From assembly GCA_951213105.1 (NCBI GenBank), contig OX578146.1, positions 57,748,569-57,812,568 of the forward strand: a stretch of 64,000 nt of DNA. The letters are read 5' to 3'. The notes under the pieces were generated by a model. It saw only the letters and a list, made by a program, of their open reading frames with translations, ran no database searches and was not told where the DNA came from. The translations under genes and the position numbers were made by a program. This document shows positions 34,334-46,874 of this stretch, one piece after another (the first letter of the stretch is position 1; each line of letters begins with the position of its first letter). The DNA comes from Amaurobius ferox (lineage: Eukaryota; Arthropoda; Arachnida; Araneae; Amaurobiidae).

Positions 34334-34727
34334 TTTAAGTAATAGGTACGTCCTATATACTCAGTTTTTGCTACTAGTAATTTTCTGATTTGGACGTGTC
34401 GCCAATTCTAGTCCTCAAATTTATTGTTTCCAACTTCAAAAACTCCCCCCAATATATTTTCATCAAAATCATATTTCCTTATCAAAAGAATTGCAAAAAA
34501 TAGCATTTTCCTTTAGACTAAATGCTACTCTGGCATTGCTTCTGAATACAATAACTTATATATATACATCTCTGATTATGATGCAAACACAGAAATCAAG
34601 CATTTATCGCACGTACTACGCATATCCTTAATCATTGCTGGACTTTATACGTGACTTTTAGTTTCCCCATGTATAAAAGTACCCATTAGAATGTCAGATG
34701 CTGATTGGTTGGTACGAGAACTCATTT

Positions 34728-35174
34728 CTGAAAATGGAGAGCGTAGTCTTGAATTTTAAAATCGATGAAAGATATTTTAATCTTCATCTTTTCCATTTCT
34801 TTTTCGAAGTCACTCACCTTGCCTCATGTTATGCATAAAATACAGATAATAATTAACTTGAATGTGGCTGAACTTGACTTCTCGTACCAAAACCCATCTT
34901 TAAATAGCTTATGATTTCTTATTTAATAATTTATTTATTTATTTATTTTAATTTTGCAAGAAAAAATTTAAAAAAATTTGTATAATTTGTGCAAATAATC
35001 ACAATTATAGTGTGTTACCTTTCATTTTAACGGACATGAAAAAAATCATTCGATTGATACAAAATTTGACAATGCACACCCTCTGATAGGGGAGTAGAAC
35101 TTACCTCCGATGGGAGGCTAATGACGTCATGAACACAAAAATTGTATAGTTGCCATTTTTCGCTACAAATATTA
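34728..35174 (+). mobile_element. Repeat family C, copy 1, 5' part
   Basis: About 445 bp that aligns with 37676-38122 (GGAGAGCGTAGTCTT, AAATAGCTTATGATTT, GTGTTACCTTTCATTTTAAC, GGCTAATGACGTCATGAACA). Its continuation is found only at 36733, after intervening sequence. Confidence 0.8.
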
Positions 35175-36732
35175 ATACTGTTTGTCATAATGAATACGAC
35201 ATTTTCAGTAATTTATATTAATACACTTTCTTTATTAATTATATGTATTTATATTAATTATATGTATTTATATTAATATGTATTTATGTGTATTTATATT
35301 AATACACTTTACATAATAGCTTAACTTGTTTTATTCAAATTGTAATTAGAATTCGAATGTTTCTCAAATTTTACATTCACTTTCCCCCTTGCTAAATGCA
35401 TTTAAAGGCAGATTGCCAGGCCCAAAAGCCATTTTCAAAATCACTTTCCCACGCACATTGCACATCTGCAGGATGATATTTTCACAGCTGCAACTTAACG
35501 AATATAGTAACAGTAAGCATCTTAGCCCCCCCTTTTAGAGAAACACGTGCAAGCTGTACATGCGCAAGACCATAACGGTCAAAATCTCTTCTCATGCAGA
35601 GAAATTTTTCCATAAGAAATGCAATACTAGAATGCTACACTCCGTCAGGATAAACATGGGCAGTTATATGAAGAAGCAATATTTCCCCTGTCAACTGAAA
35701 GAAATAACGTGCAAAAGTTGCACCCACTAAACAAAGCTACTTCAACAGATTTCACATATGGGCCAGGCCACCTTGCTACGGAAAGGGGTAAGCAATACTG
35801 CACCCAAACTTTTTAGTATGTACAAAGCTAAAAAAACAATCAGAACGACTTTAAGTCCAGGAGTGACCAATAATGTGTGTCTGTGGACAGCGCCTGCATA
35901 GTGTGAAAATAGCAAAACAAAAAGCCTAAGATTATTCTCTTACCGAGTTGGTCGGCCCTGGTGCCGGACGGCTGCTACGGTCCTGTACTTCCTGCAAATA
36001 GGTTGAATTTTTATAGACCTGCTGACAGACATCGCAATGATGACTGCCAGTTTCAGCTAACGGCATATTGTATGACTATGGTCCGGTTTTCTAACAAACG
36101 AGTTTTGTCCACAGACATCAAATGATATTTAACATGTTGCACGAACTTTACATCCTTTAAGACACTAGTCCTGTTGATTCTTATGCTCGCAAGAGGTCGA
36201 AAAGTGGTGCCTGGTCAAGACACTGAGATGATTGCGACCAACCCGATCTAATTTTCCTTTTTTTTAACATTGGATCCACCTTTCATTGTTTTCAATCAAT
36301 ATCGAACGGCTACCTACACGCTGATGTACATATATATATATAGCAACGAATGATGTACATATATATATATATAGCATTGTTGAACTGGATGATACGTTTG
36401 AGAATTAATTAGCTAACTTACATTTCTACACTTTTGTTTTGTTTTTCTATTTACATATATACATACAATAAATGGATTTTTTGGCCACTTTTAAACTCTT
36501 TATTTTGCCTCTATTATATTTTGGAATTTATAATTTAATAATAGCCTTTTATTGCAGCAATTATTGAAGTATAAGTAATTTGAATTAAATAACTAGCCAC
36601 TAAATAAATAATCTTGAGTGATAGACCATGCTGAATAATTATTACATGAAATTTGTGGTGATAACTGTTTGGTTTAATCACTCGTTTTCAATGTCAGGAG
36701 TACTAACGAACAGTAAGTAGTTCCTGATACTG
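35175..36732. other. 1.56-kb segment interrupting family C copy 1
   Basis: The flanks are contiguous in the copy at 37676-38490. ATACTGTT occurs at both junctions (about 35167-35174 and 36738-36745), a possible 8-bp target duplication. No inverted repeats or coding motifs were recognised inside. It holds repeated ATTTATATTAAT units near the left end and two (TA)n stretches near 36330 and 36360. Confidence 0.5.
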
Positions 36733-37085
36733 TTGTTTTGTAATAATTAAGCCATAATTAACCCCTTTTATGTATAATTATACCATAATTATATCAGATT
36801 TTGTCTCATACTGACATGTCAAAAAAAAAAATAATATTTCGAAGTTTTCGCTCGAATTAAAAAAAAATCGATCTGATTAATGAATTTTCGCTAACAAAAC
36901 CGGATAAAATGCTTCGTGAAAATCCATTAATATTTATGGCAGCTACGTGCACACAAGAAAACGACCGCAGACAGACAAATATATGTCACTCCAAAAATAG
37001 TCAAAATATATTCAGGAGGTCCTGAAGTATATATTGACATCAAAATCTAGAAATCGAAAATTTTCGTGAAAACAATATTTCATAA
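36733..37085 (+). mobile_element. Repeat family C, copy 1, 3' part
   Basis: Matches 38130-38470: TAATTAAGCCATAATTAACC, TTCGCTCGAATTAAAAAAAA, TCAGGAGGTC, GACATCAAA. The end is near a CAGACAGACA motif. Confidence 0.75.
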
Positions 37086-37129
37086 ATGTAAGAAAGAAGT
37101 AAAAAGTAAAAGAGAATATAAAAATTGCC

Positions 37130-37660
37130 GCAATTCAATTTTTATGTTTATGATGTTTTTAGCCCCCCCCCCCCCCAAGGGTTATATTGTCAATCGGAAG
37201 ACTCTTTAAAGCCCTTTAAAATTTAGTGTAAGATGCTATAATTATAATATTTTGGTCCAACACAGATTTTTCAAATTTTTCTTTAATTTTGAAAAAAATT
37301 TGAAAAAAAAATCTATTCAGCTTGAAAATGGTGATGCATTTTGCAAGCTTGGTGAATAATTTAGCAAAGTATCGCCAACTTGGCAATATTCCTCCCCCCT
37401 CCAGATTGGCAAAATTATCGTCAAAAGTGCAAAAATGACACAAAATTAATGAAAATTATGCCTAATTGATGAATTAATTATTAAAATACTTTAATACATG
37501 CTATCAATATCGATAACTGTTTATTTAGAGTTGCGCAAAATATAAATTAATTGGATTCTTTCAAATAGTTTTACATGTTGTCATCCGAAAAATCGCCAAA
37601 TGTACTGATTACTTGAAACGAGAAAATTTAAAATAATAATTAAAAGAATAATAATTAAAT
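37130..37660 (-). mobile_element. Family C and family B fragments, reverse
   Basis: 37130-37260 resembles the family C end at 32800-32900 with a C-run (37164-37177). 37325-37640 is a family B middle fragment (CGCCAACTTGGCAATATT, GATAACTGTTTATTTAGAGTTGCGC). Confidence 0.55.
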
Positions 37661-37675
37661 TAAGATTACTTGAAA

Positions 37676-38490
37676 CGAAATGGAGAGCGTAGTCTTAAAT
37701 TTCAAAATCGATGAAAGATAGTTTACTCTTCATATTTTCCATTCCTTTTTCAAAGCCATTCACCTTACCTATGTTATGCATAAAATACAGACAATAATTA
37801 ACTTGTGTGTGGCTCAACTTCACGTTCTCGTACTAAAATCCATCTTTAAATAGCTTATGATTTTTTATTTATTTATTTATTTTATTTTAATTTTGCAAGA
37901 AAAAATTGAAAAACGCTGTATCATTTGTCCAAATAATCACAATTATAGTGTGTTACCTTTCATTTTAACGGACATGAAAAAATCATTCGTTCGATGCAAA
38001 GTTTGACAATATCCACCTTCTGAGAGGGGAGTATAACATTAACTCCCGATGGGGGGCTAATGACGTCATGAACACAAAACTTATATCGCGGTAATTTTTC
38101 ACTACTAAGATTGAAACTGTTAAGTTTCATCATAATTAAGCCATAATTAACCCTTTTTATGCATAATTATGCCAGATTTTATCTTATACTGCCATATCAA
38201 TAAAATATAATATTTCGAATAAATTTCGAAGCTTTCGCTCGAATTAAAAAAAAATTCTATCTAGTTCTACGGTTTTCGTTAACAAAGCCGAATAAAAGTT
38301 TTGTAAAAATCAATTAATATTTGTGACAGCTATTGCGTATACAAGAAATCGGCCCGAAACAGACAGATGGGCATCACTCCAAAATTGGTCGAAATATATT
38401 CAGGAGGTCATAAAATATATAATGACATCAAAGTCTCGTAATTGAAAATTTTCTTGGAAGCAATACTTTCTCAATACTTCGTATGAGATA
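37676..38490 (+). mobile_element. Repeat family C, copy 2 (uninterrupted)
   Basis: The intact counterpart of copy 1, about 815 bp. It is non-coding and carries CTAATGACGTCATGAACAC and a GACAGATGGG tract in place of a microsatellite. Confidence 0.8.
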
Positions 38491-38588
38491 ACCCACACTC
38501 TAGTTAATTCTCTTAAATCTCTTGTAAAATACTAAACAATCAACGAAATATTATTCCTTAAAGAATCATTTTGAAAATATTTTAAACC

Positions 38589-38800
38589 AAGTGATTACGA
38601 CAGAAGGGTCACATTCTGTAGACCCGGATTCGTTCCTCAGCGTCGCCCGAACACTAACCCCTATGTACGTAAAGTATGGGACTGTCTGTAAGTCTGTAGG
38701 TTCAAAAGTCCATTCGCGATGTGATGGGTTAAGGAAAGGATGGCGCGATCCCTGTTGCTGCCTCATCCACTGTGTTCCGGCCAGAATTGGGTGTTTAAAC
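38589..38800 (+). mobile_element. Divergent tRNA-type SINE
   Basis: Retains the family order: GTAGACCCGGATTCGTTCC where the B box is expected, TAAGTCTGTAGGTTC, GGAAAGGATGGCGCGATCCC, and CTGTGTTCCGGCCAGAATTG. It is the most decayed copy of the family in the window. Confidence 0.65.
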
Positions 38801-39439
38801 GATGTAATATGATTCGTTTTACTATGATGCTAGGGCCAATGTGGTTCATGGCAATATGATGCACTTTTCAGCCAATTTATAGGCAAATGATCGAATCATT
38901 AATTGCTTTTGAAAAGAAATATGATTATTTCGCACACTTGGTACACACACTTCAGTTTAAGAGTCGGTTGATTCAGTCTAGAAATTGCAGAATATTTTTT
39001 TCAGCTCTAGAAAATGCAAATAAAATATTTTCGCTTCTGTCAGTGGAATATTGGATTGCTTGGTGTGGATGATAAATCATGTTAGATGATGTAGCACATA
39101 TTCAATGGCTTTAACATCGAAGTCGTTGAAGTTAGAAGAGCGTATTTAACCATGTCCAAAAGCGGTTACTTTGTCGTAGTAGTTGAAAGATGATTGCCAA
39201 GTTAGCGATCTTTGAGTTTTTTTTTTGTGAAAGAGGAGGAAAATAAATGTAAATATAAAATAAAAATTACGAGCTACTTAAAAATGAATTCTGGTATCAG
39301 AAAGTCGAGTTGAGCCACATTTAAGTTCATTGTTTTATTTTTTATTTTTTCCAAAGTGAAAGGGTCGAAAAGTTACAACCGAAATGGACAAGCTACAATT
39401 AAAAATTAAAAAAATAAAATAGTTTTTAACTTCATCTGT
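38801..39439. other. Mostly unassigned; small family C piece
   Basis: 39230-39345 resembles the end of the family C fragment at 32940-33030 (GAGCTACTTAAAA, GTTGAGCCACA). The remainder shows nothing recognisable. Confidence 0.45.
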
Positions 39440-40150
39440 AATACACGATAATGTAAAGGGAAACCATTGGAATCGTGCGAAAATTCGCAACTGAAGTTTT
39501 ATAAGGACCTACACGTTTCAAACACTCTAGAATCCGACAAAACTATCTTTAGCGTGCGTCTGTCGGCGTGTCTGCTTGTATGTCTGTGCGTCTGTGGGTT
39601 GTCTGCCTGTCTGTCTGTGCGTCTGTCGGTGTGTCCGCCTGTCTGTCTGTAAAATGTATGTATCTACTCTAGCTAAAGAAACAATTGAGCAAATTTCTGA
39701 AAATTTTGTAGATAAATCACCTATAAGCTATCCTGGTGCTGATTTGGTCACGATACCGAAGAAAATAACATGTCTTTTGTTTTGCAAAATGACCGCAAAA
39801 ATTGTATGTATCCACTCTAGCTGTAAAAGTATTGTGCGAAATACATTTGTGGGTTACCTTGGTGCTGATTAGATATTGGTGCTAATCGGAAAGAAGAACC
39901 TGCCTTTATTTACAAAAGGGCCAGCAAAAGTCGCAAAACTATAAAATAAATGACTTCGTATGATTAAATGTATCAATTATATGACTTTTTTATAAGTAAT
40001 TTTTAATGACGAAAATATTAAGACCAGCCGCATAACTCCAGAGATAACAGTTCTGAAAATATTTCACTTTTTGGCATTTTTGTCACGTCGCCTATGAAAA
40101 TACGTCCAGTATCCCGAATGAAAACTCAAACTGAATTAAAACTATGAATT
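39440..40150 (-). mobile_element. Repeat family D, reverse copy
   Basis: Matches 58618-59377: GGAATCGTGCGAAAATTCGCAACT, a CTGTCTGTCTG microsatellite (39553-39650), two rounds of TACCTTGGTGCTGATT-like sequence, and AAAACTCAAACTGAATTAAAA. It joins family A at 40152. Confidence 0.7.
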
Positions 40151-40151
40151 A

Positions 40152-41162
40152 AGTGTAATTAACACCTTTCAACGTAGTTGAAAACTGTTTATAACTTTAT
40201 TTATTCTGCCTGTCTGTCTGTTTGTCTATCTGTCCGTTCGCACGAAAACTGCCGTAAAAATGACTTTATCAAAATGAAATTTTAGTATGTTGTTGAGACG
40301 GTCTGTGGAACATATGGGAATGTAAATGAATAATATCACCCAATTAGTTTTGGCTTGAACTCGGATAGAAAAAATGGAATGCATTGAACCCTATGGGACT
40401 TCACAAATTGCTTCGAAATTTTTAAAAAATATTCAAATTATCACGTAAAATATATGAAAACAAATTCAGCAAAATATGTTTAGTAGTTTATTAAATAAAA
40501 TTAAAATAATAAAGACACCCATATAATATGAAAAAGTCACGTTAATGAAAAATGATGTCACTTCAAAATGAAATATGGCATCCATCATGTGTCAAAATCG
40601 TGACTTTTAAAGTTCTTCTTACTACTTTGCATTTTGTGTTGCATCCGTCCTAAAACCGCTTTATTTTTGCATTTTCTCTGTGCAACCATATTCTGCGCCA
40701 ACCCAGTAACAATACTTTTGAGTTTAAATGATCATCAAACTTTGATTATTTCTACAACGAAACCTAACTTTAATGAGTGTAAAATGTAAACAAATGATTG
40801 TAAAATGAGTTGTATAAGAATTGCTGAATTTTTTTCATGCAAAATTATTTAACTCTGAAGTCTGAAATAAAAATTGTATGAATAAAATACTCACTGTTTT
40901 TACATAGAGAACCGTGCGATTGACATTTCGATGACGTCATTTGAATAAAGTTGGAATGAAGTTTTATGCATGGAGTTAAAACGTACTTTTACCTCCATGG
41001 TTCTAATTTTTCAAGTAAAATAAATTATTATTGTTCTGTGATAATTAAAATAATATCGCCGCTGCATGTGTTGTATTTTAGAGATGTTTAAATAAAATTA
41101 CATTTGGATACTGTCTTATAATCAATGATTTATGCATGATTGATCTTTCTTGTATTTATATT
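40152..41162 (-). mobile_element. Repeat family A, reverse copy
   Basis: From the hairpin side (CACCTTTCAACGTAGTTGAA) and a CTGTCTGTCTG tract to GCATGATTGATCTTTCTTG at the 5' end of the element. It has the same gene-free plan as copy 1. Confidence 0.8.
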
Positions 41163-41640
41163 TAGTGTTGCATCCGTCCTAAAACCGCTTTATTTTTGCA
41201 TATTATCTGTGTTTCTAAATTCTGTGCTTAAGCAATTACTATATTTTTAATTTTGAATGATCACTAAACTTTGATTATTTCTACAACGAAGCCTAATTTT
41301 AACGCATGCCACATATAAACAAAACAAGCGATTATGAGTTGTATCAGAATTACTGAATTTTTAACTCAGAATTATTTAACTCTGGAGTCTGAAATATAAG
41401 GGACATAAAGGGAATATTCATTGATTTTACTTAGATAGAGAAGTAAGCGATTTTATAACATTGATTTTTCTTATGAATCTCTAAGTTTCCAATTTTTGTA
41501 CTATGATAATTTTAAAGTATCACTGCTGAATGTATCGCAATTTAGAGATATTTAAATAAAACTGCATTTCAGTTGGAAAGTGTTTCATAATCAGTGTTTT
41601 ATGTTTTTTGCATGATTAATCTGTCTTGTTTAAAATAATT
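41163..41640 (-). mobile_element. Repeat family A, second 5' portion in tandem
   Basis: GTGTTGCATCCGTCCTAAAA restarts here immediately after the 5' end of the preceding copy and runs again to GATTAATCTGTCTTG. The 5' two thirds of the element is thus tandemly duplicated. Confidence 0.75.
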
Positions 41641-41684
41641 ATCCGTGTTATTTTGTGCAACTAAACTAATTTTGTGAAAGGAAG

Positions 41685-41738
41685 AAAGAGAACATAAATT
41701 TGTGTCTGTAGAAAAAGTCCAGTGCTGCCCACGTCAGA
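41685..41738 (-). mobile_element. Family D 5'-end fragment
   Basis: AAGAGAACATAAATT, GTCTGTAGAAAAAGTC and GTGCTGCCCACGTCAGA match the 5' end of family D in reverse. Confidence 0.6.
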
Positions 41739-42288
41739 TTCTTTTATATATATTTTTAAAAATGGACAGAATATATAGAGAACTGGTAAATATGGAAATA
41801 ATTCTTGAAACTTGCACTTCTTCAACCTAAAATTCAACCGACCACACAAATAGCTACTGTAAGCCCTCGGGTCAGTTGTATGGTCTGGGCTTTCAACCTA
41901 AAATTTTAATGCGTTTCCTTTTATTAATATTTATCGTTTAAAATCTCAATTTAAGATACTTATTATAAGCATAATAAACTATAAAAAGTGCCTTGATCAT
42001 ACGTGCCATTTTTTCAATTTTACGGATGTAAAAATTTAAACTCCACAATCCCCATCGACATTTTTGTCTGAACACAGGATATTCTAATGATTTAATTCCT
42101 TAACCATAACAAACTCTTCTTAAAAAGAAATTGTGCCTTAAATCTTGTAACTAATTTTTCTGTCAGCTTCCAGAATACTTGATCCCGCTAAATTCAATTT
42201 GACAATAAGAAACGCGTGAGTTAATAATATTAATAATGGAATTTAGCAATGTTTCACAGCCTTATATATCTTTCGGTACTAAAAGGTG

Positions 42289-42577
42289 TTGTTGTTGTTG
42301 AGACCCAGACCGTCCGACCTACCAGAAAGGTGTAAGGTAACTGCTTGAACGGTCGGGAAGTGCCACCCAATTTAGACCGGAACCCAGTGGGGGAGGCATC
42401 CACAAGGACCGTACCCTCCTTCCCCTACCACCAACCTCTCGGAAGGACTTTCGGACCCACATGTTTAACGTGATCGTACTCCGCATGAACACGGCGGCAG
42501 TTTTGGCAGTGGCTGGAATCGAATCCGGGCCTACCGAGTGCAACTCCAGCGCGCTAACCAATGGACTACTGCGCCCC
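42289..42577 (-). mobile_element. Full-length tRNA-type SINE with target duplication
   Basis: Reads (minus) from a tRNA-like head (GCGCAGTAGTCCATTGGTTAGC, B-box region GGATTCGATTCC) through the body to a (CAA)n tail. GTACTAAAAGGTGTTG occurs at both ends (about 42277-42292 and 42579-42594), a 15-16 bp target-site duplication. Tail-type sequence upstream of the head (42588-42634) shows the target was an older SINE tail. Confidence 0.85.
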
Positions 42578-42587
42578 AGTACTAAAA

Positions 42588-42634
42588 GGTGTTGAGACCC
42601 AGACCGTCCGACCTACCAGAAAGGTGTAAGGTAC
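42588..42634 (-). mobile_element. SINE tail fragment (target of the neighbouring SINE)
   Basis: GACCCAGACCGTCCGACC and CAGAAAGGTGTAAGGTA are family tail sequence with no body attached. Confidence 0.75.
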
Positions 42635-42659
42635 AAGGCTATCAGATGACTGTATTGAG

Positions 42660-42970
42660 GCCTAAATAGTCTCATCTAAGAAAGTTGTAAATGGATTTAG
42701 CCGTTTGTCTTTCTGAAAAAAATTAATATAATTATCAATCTATTTATGAGAAAATGAAGAAATATTATGAAGAATCTTTTTAAGTTACAATGCTTTAGAA
42801 AAATTCACTAAAAAGTAAAAAAATAGTTTTTAGCTATCACAACATTCATATGTGACTAGAAATAAAAAAGTGGGGCTCCCATAAAAAAGTTATATTTGGC
42901 TATTAATAAAGTTTTAACGAACAATCGAAGTGATAATATAGAGATGATATATATAAGATTGATTACATCC
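42660..42970 (+). repeat. Repeat family E, copy 1
   Basis: TTTTTAGCTATCACAA, CCCATAAAAAAGTTAT and GAAGTGATAATATAGAGATG recur at 45464-45900 (same direction) and 46875-47100 (reverse). Confidence 0.65.
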
Positions 42971-43009
42971 AATTCATTTTAACTTTCTTTGACAATTTGA
43001 TTTAACAAT

Positions 43010-43412
43010 TTTTCTTATATATGTCATTTCTATGTTATGACTTCTGTTCTTTAAAATTCTGTTAATGTATTTTGTTAATGCAATTTTCATATTTTGCGCA
43101 ACCCTAAACTGACAATTATCAATATTGATAGCATCCGCAATAATTCTTATATATGTCATTTCTATGTTATCACTTCTACTGTTCTTTAAAATTCTGTTAA
43201 TGTATTTTGTTAATGCAATTTTCATATTTTGCCAACTCTAAACTGACAATTATCAATATTGATAGCATCCGCAATAATTCTTATATATGTCATTTCTATG
43301 TTATCACTTCTACTGTTCCTTAAAATTCAATTAATATATTATGTTAATGCAATTAACATATTTTGCACAATTTTAAATTGACAATTATCAATATTGATAG
43401 CACTCGCAATAA
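43010..43412. repeat. About 135-bp tandem repeat, three units
   Basis: Units begin near 43013, 43141 and 43277 with TTCTTATATATGTCATTTCT and end with TATCAATATTGATAGCATCC. The last part corresponds to the 5' region of family B, so this looks like internal amplification at a family B 5' end. Confidence 0.8.
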
Positions 43413-44291
43413 ACACTATAATCCATATATTAAAATAGTCCAAATTCATCAATTTGGCGTCATCTCCTTTATTTAGAATCATGTTTGCAATTTTGATTCA
43501 ATTTTCATCAATCTGGAGCAACATGCCACCAAGTTGACGATATTTCGCTAAATGAATCAGAAAGTTTGTCAAATTTATTGCCAAGAGTTACGAACAAATT
43601 AAGAGAAGAGCTTTTTAGTTAAAGATAAATGACTATTGGCAAATTATTAGTAGTAAAAATGCGACACAATACGACTTTCTCTCGTGAATGAAACAAACGA
43701 TCAAGATCCACAAGAATGATGTTAACAAATTATATGGAATGAGAATTGAACATATTTCACGATAGTTAATATTCTTTTAATTTTATGTAGTTTTTTGATA
43801 CATTTATTAGACAAACGTGCAATATCTTGACAAAGGTTCATGCTAACATTCTAAAGTTTATGTCATTTGTTATATAATGAAGAATTTCATAAGAAAAAAT
43901 AATTTACGTAGCATTGATAAAAGTGCGGATCTTTTCAAAATGTCAATCAAAACGTTGTAACTCTTCCGAACATTAGATTGCATTTAAAATCAATAGACTT
44001 CCGGTATTCACAGTATGTAATATTTGTAACAACTTTCGTTCGAAACGCTCCATTCGTTCATGATATATCGCTTTCACACACACACACTCACACACATTTA
44101 TACACACATACACACACACACACATTTTCACATGCACATACGCACAGATATCACCTCTAAAACGCGCGAAACGTGCGATTCGAATGCAGGGATATTTGAA
44201 ACGTGCTCGTTAGTCGAAAACATAAATTCGAATATTCGTCCCCGTCACAATACTTTCCCTATACATTTTTCTATGTATGTAAGGGAAATAA
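43413..44291 (+). mobile_element. Repeat family B, divergent copy
   Basis: Contains CATCAATTTGGCGTCAT, AATAGACTTCCGGTATTCAC, (CA)n tracts (44078-44130), CGTGCTCGTTAGTCGAAAAC and a terminal hairpin at 44252-44289 (ACTTTCCCTATACAT ... ATGTAAGGGAAAT). Confidence 0.75.
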
Positions 44292-44621
44292 TACTTTAAA
44301 TATTACATGTGAAAAACATATTATAAATATATAGGGAGACGCCCGCGGTACATCCTCTTAAATGTTCTCATTGACATTTTATCGTAAATTGCATAAAATC
44401 CGCCTCATACTATAACGACATTTAACATACATTTCATTATAATGACATTGGTTGTTCGCTGAGAAAAACTGGCGGGATGTTATTGTTTTTCAATGGCCTT
44501 TCTTTTAATGCGGTTTAAATTAGGTTGGTTTCTCTGTACGTTTGTTTGAGTCATATCTTGAAATCAATTTCTGACCTTCTTCTACGCAATTTTCTTGAAA
44601 TTTTACATACGTATATCCATC

Positions 44622-44709
44622 GGTTCTCGTTAGATCACCGAAATCAAGCAGCATCGGGCGCGGTTAGTACTTGGGTGGATGACCACCTGGGAACACCGCG
44701 TGCTGTTAC
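44622..44709 (+). ncRNA. 5S rRNA-derived segment, 5'-truncated, head of chimeric SINE
   Basis: 88 nt matching the 3' three quarters of 5S rRNA (GGTTCTCGTTAGATCACCG, GGGCGCGGTTAGTACTTGGG, GACCACCTGGGAACACCGCG). Closer to 5S than the 8552 copy in several positions, but it lacks the first ~30 nt. Confidence 0.75.
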
Positions 44710-44716
44710 CACATTT

Positions 44717-45157
44717 CGGGCGCAGTAGCCCGGTGATTTGCGAGCTGGATTTGCACGCTGCCACAACTGCCGCCGTGTTCATGCGGAGTACGATCACGTT
44801 AAACATGTGGGTCAGTAAGTCCTTCCGAGAGGTTGGTGGTAGGGGAAGGAGGATACGGTCCCTGTGGATGGGTTGGGTGAAACCTAAATTGGGTGGAACC
44901 TAAATTGGGTGGCACTTCCCGGCCGTCCAAACAGTTACTTACACCTTTTTGGTAAGTCGGAGTCACCTTACACCTTTTTGGTACCGGCCATCCATTAAGT
45001 TGCTCTATGTCCTCGGATGAGTCGGGTGGTCTGGGCTTTCGACATCTTTTTGGTAGGTCGGACGGTCTGGGTCTCAACAACAACACATACGTATGTCTCG
45101 GCTGTGCATGCAGCTGCTCATGTCCTAGGACGAGTCGGACGGTCTGGGTGTTCGACA
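44717..45157 (+). mobile_element. SINE part of the second 5S-tRNA chimera
   Basis: GGGCGCAGTAGCCCGG follows the 5S end. The tRNA B-box stretch is missing at the same place as in the 8674 copy. The body, a local duplication (ACCTAAATTGGGTGG twice near 44882-44912) and several tail modules follow. ACATACGTA lies just before the 5S part (44604-44612) and again at 45085 and 45157, a plausible target-site duplication with an extra internal copy. Confidence 0.8.
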
Positions 45158-45249
45158 CATACGTACGTATTTACAATGACAATATAACATTTCATTCCAA
45201 ATTTGAGTTCATCTCCTCCCCACTGTTGCAAAATAGGTTTGAAAACCTT

Positions 45250-45456
<207 letters not shown>

Positions 45457-45463
45457 AACAGTT

Positions 45464-45900
45464 TAAAATGTTACACTAGATTAGCTATGTTCCAAATTTC
45501 AGATTTTTGGACATAGGGAGGTATGTTTAAAATGCCATTAAAATAGTTTAAATACATATCAAGACAGATAATAGTAGGTCATGACGAATTGAAATAAAGA
45601 TTAAAAAAAGGTTTTATTGGATATCTGGTGAAAAACTGATTACAATATCGTGAAAAAAACTAGAATGTATAAAATAAAATATTATAAATATACTTTTTAA
45701 GTTATACTATTTTTGTAAAATGCACTTAAATGTAAAAAATAATGTTTAGCTATCACAATATTTTTGGTCATATACAACAAAATATAAAACCACGGATGCC
45801 CATAAAAAATGGTATTTGGACCTTAACAAACTTTTAAGAAGCAATAGACGTGATAACATGGGAATGGCATATATATGAGAGTGAAGGATTATTAAATCAA
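45464..45900 (+). repeat. Repeat family E, copy 2
   Basis: Same family as 42660-42970, with AATGTTTAGCTATCACAATA and GACGTGATAACATGGGAATG. Confidence 0.65.
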
Positions 45901-46874
45901 AAATTGTCAAACAAAAATCTAAATGAATTCAATGTAATTATTCTTATATATTGTGGGACATATATAAAAATATAAGAACTTTTAATATTAAGCTCATTAA
46001 GATTGACATGGCCGTAAATTCTCATATTAGTGGACTTATTATTGAAATCGTACGTTGCTAGTTGTGCCGCTATATAAAACCCTCCAATTATTTAACTTTC
46101 GTGTGAGTCCTGTAAAGGAATTATTAATTATTATGATACTCATTGACTGCACCATTTAAACTTTAACAATAAAACATTTATTAACAACATAAATCTTAAT
46201 TAAATTCAATTACACTATTTAACTATATTATTTCAGCGGAGGGGACATATATGACCAGTACGGAGAATCCTAAATAGTGGTTATGACCAGATATCATTTT
46301 CAATGGCCACATACCTTCAATTCTGTCTTGGACTTTGTCAGCATCTGTATTTAATGTCGTTCATTTACCGCATTAACTCTTGGTGTAATGCTCCGATACG
46401 TAAATTCGTTGAACATATTGCACTGCTGTAACTCTGCATGCGCACTTATTTCATTCTCTTAGTATATCAAGTCATCGCTGTAGTATCTACACAAGCCATA
46501 ATGTCGAAGTTATCTGTTCCAAGTTATGTTAGTATCTCTTTACATGTGTCTTGTAGTGTCGTTCTCGGGTCACAGGCTGTGGTTCCCTCGGGGGGGGGGG
46601 GTAACTCTCCCTTTTCTTCCATTTGCCGCATTGAGTTTGACATAACAATCTTCTTTTTCCATTGGTTACTCCTTTAACCAATGGAAGCATTTCACATCTC
46701 GTAAGGCCCAGCTCGGCCCCCTCTGTCATGGCACCCCTAAATTTATGGTCTTCTGACTTTTATGTTCACGGGGTGATAAAACTCTGTGCCAGCCAGACTA
46801 CAAGTATTGTTTGTCGTACTGAACACAATGAATTACACATAAAAGTGTCTCATCAAATGTGAGATCCATTTCAG
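45901..46874. other. Unassigned; perfect short palindrome at 46657-46683
   Basis: More complex sequence than its surroundings, with a run of 12 G at 46591-46602. Short open frames on both strands show no motifs. Confidence 0.45.

Noticed and set aside
39467..39872. L/C/V-rich open frames
   Set aside because: They cover the CTGT microsatellite of family D.
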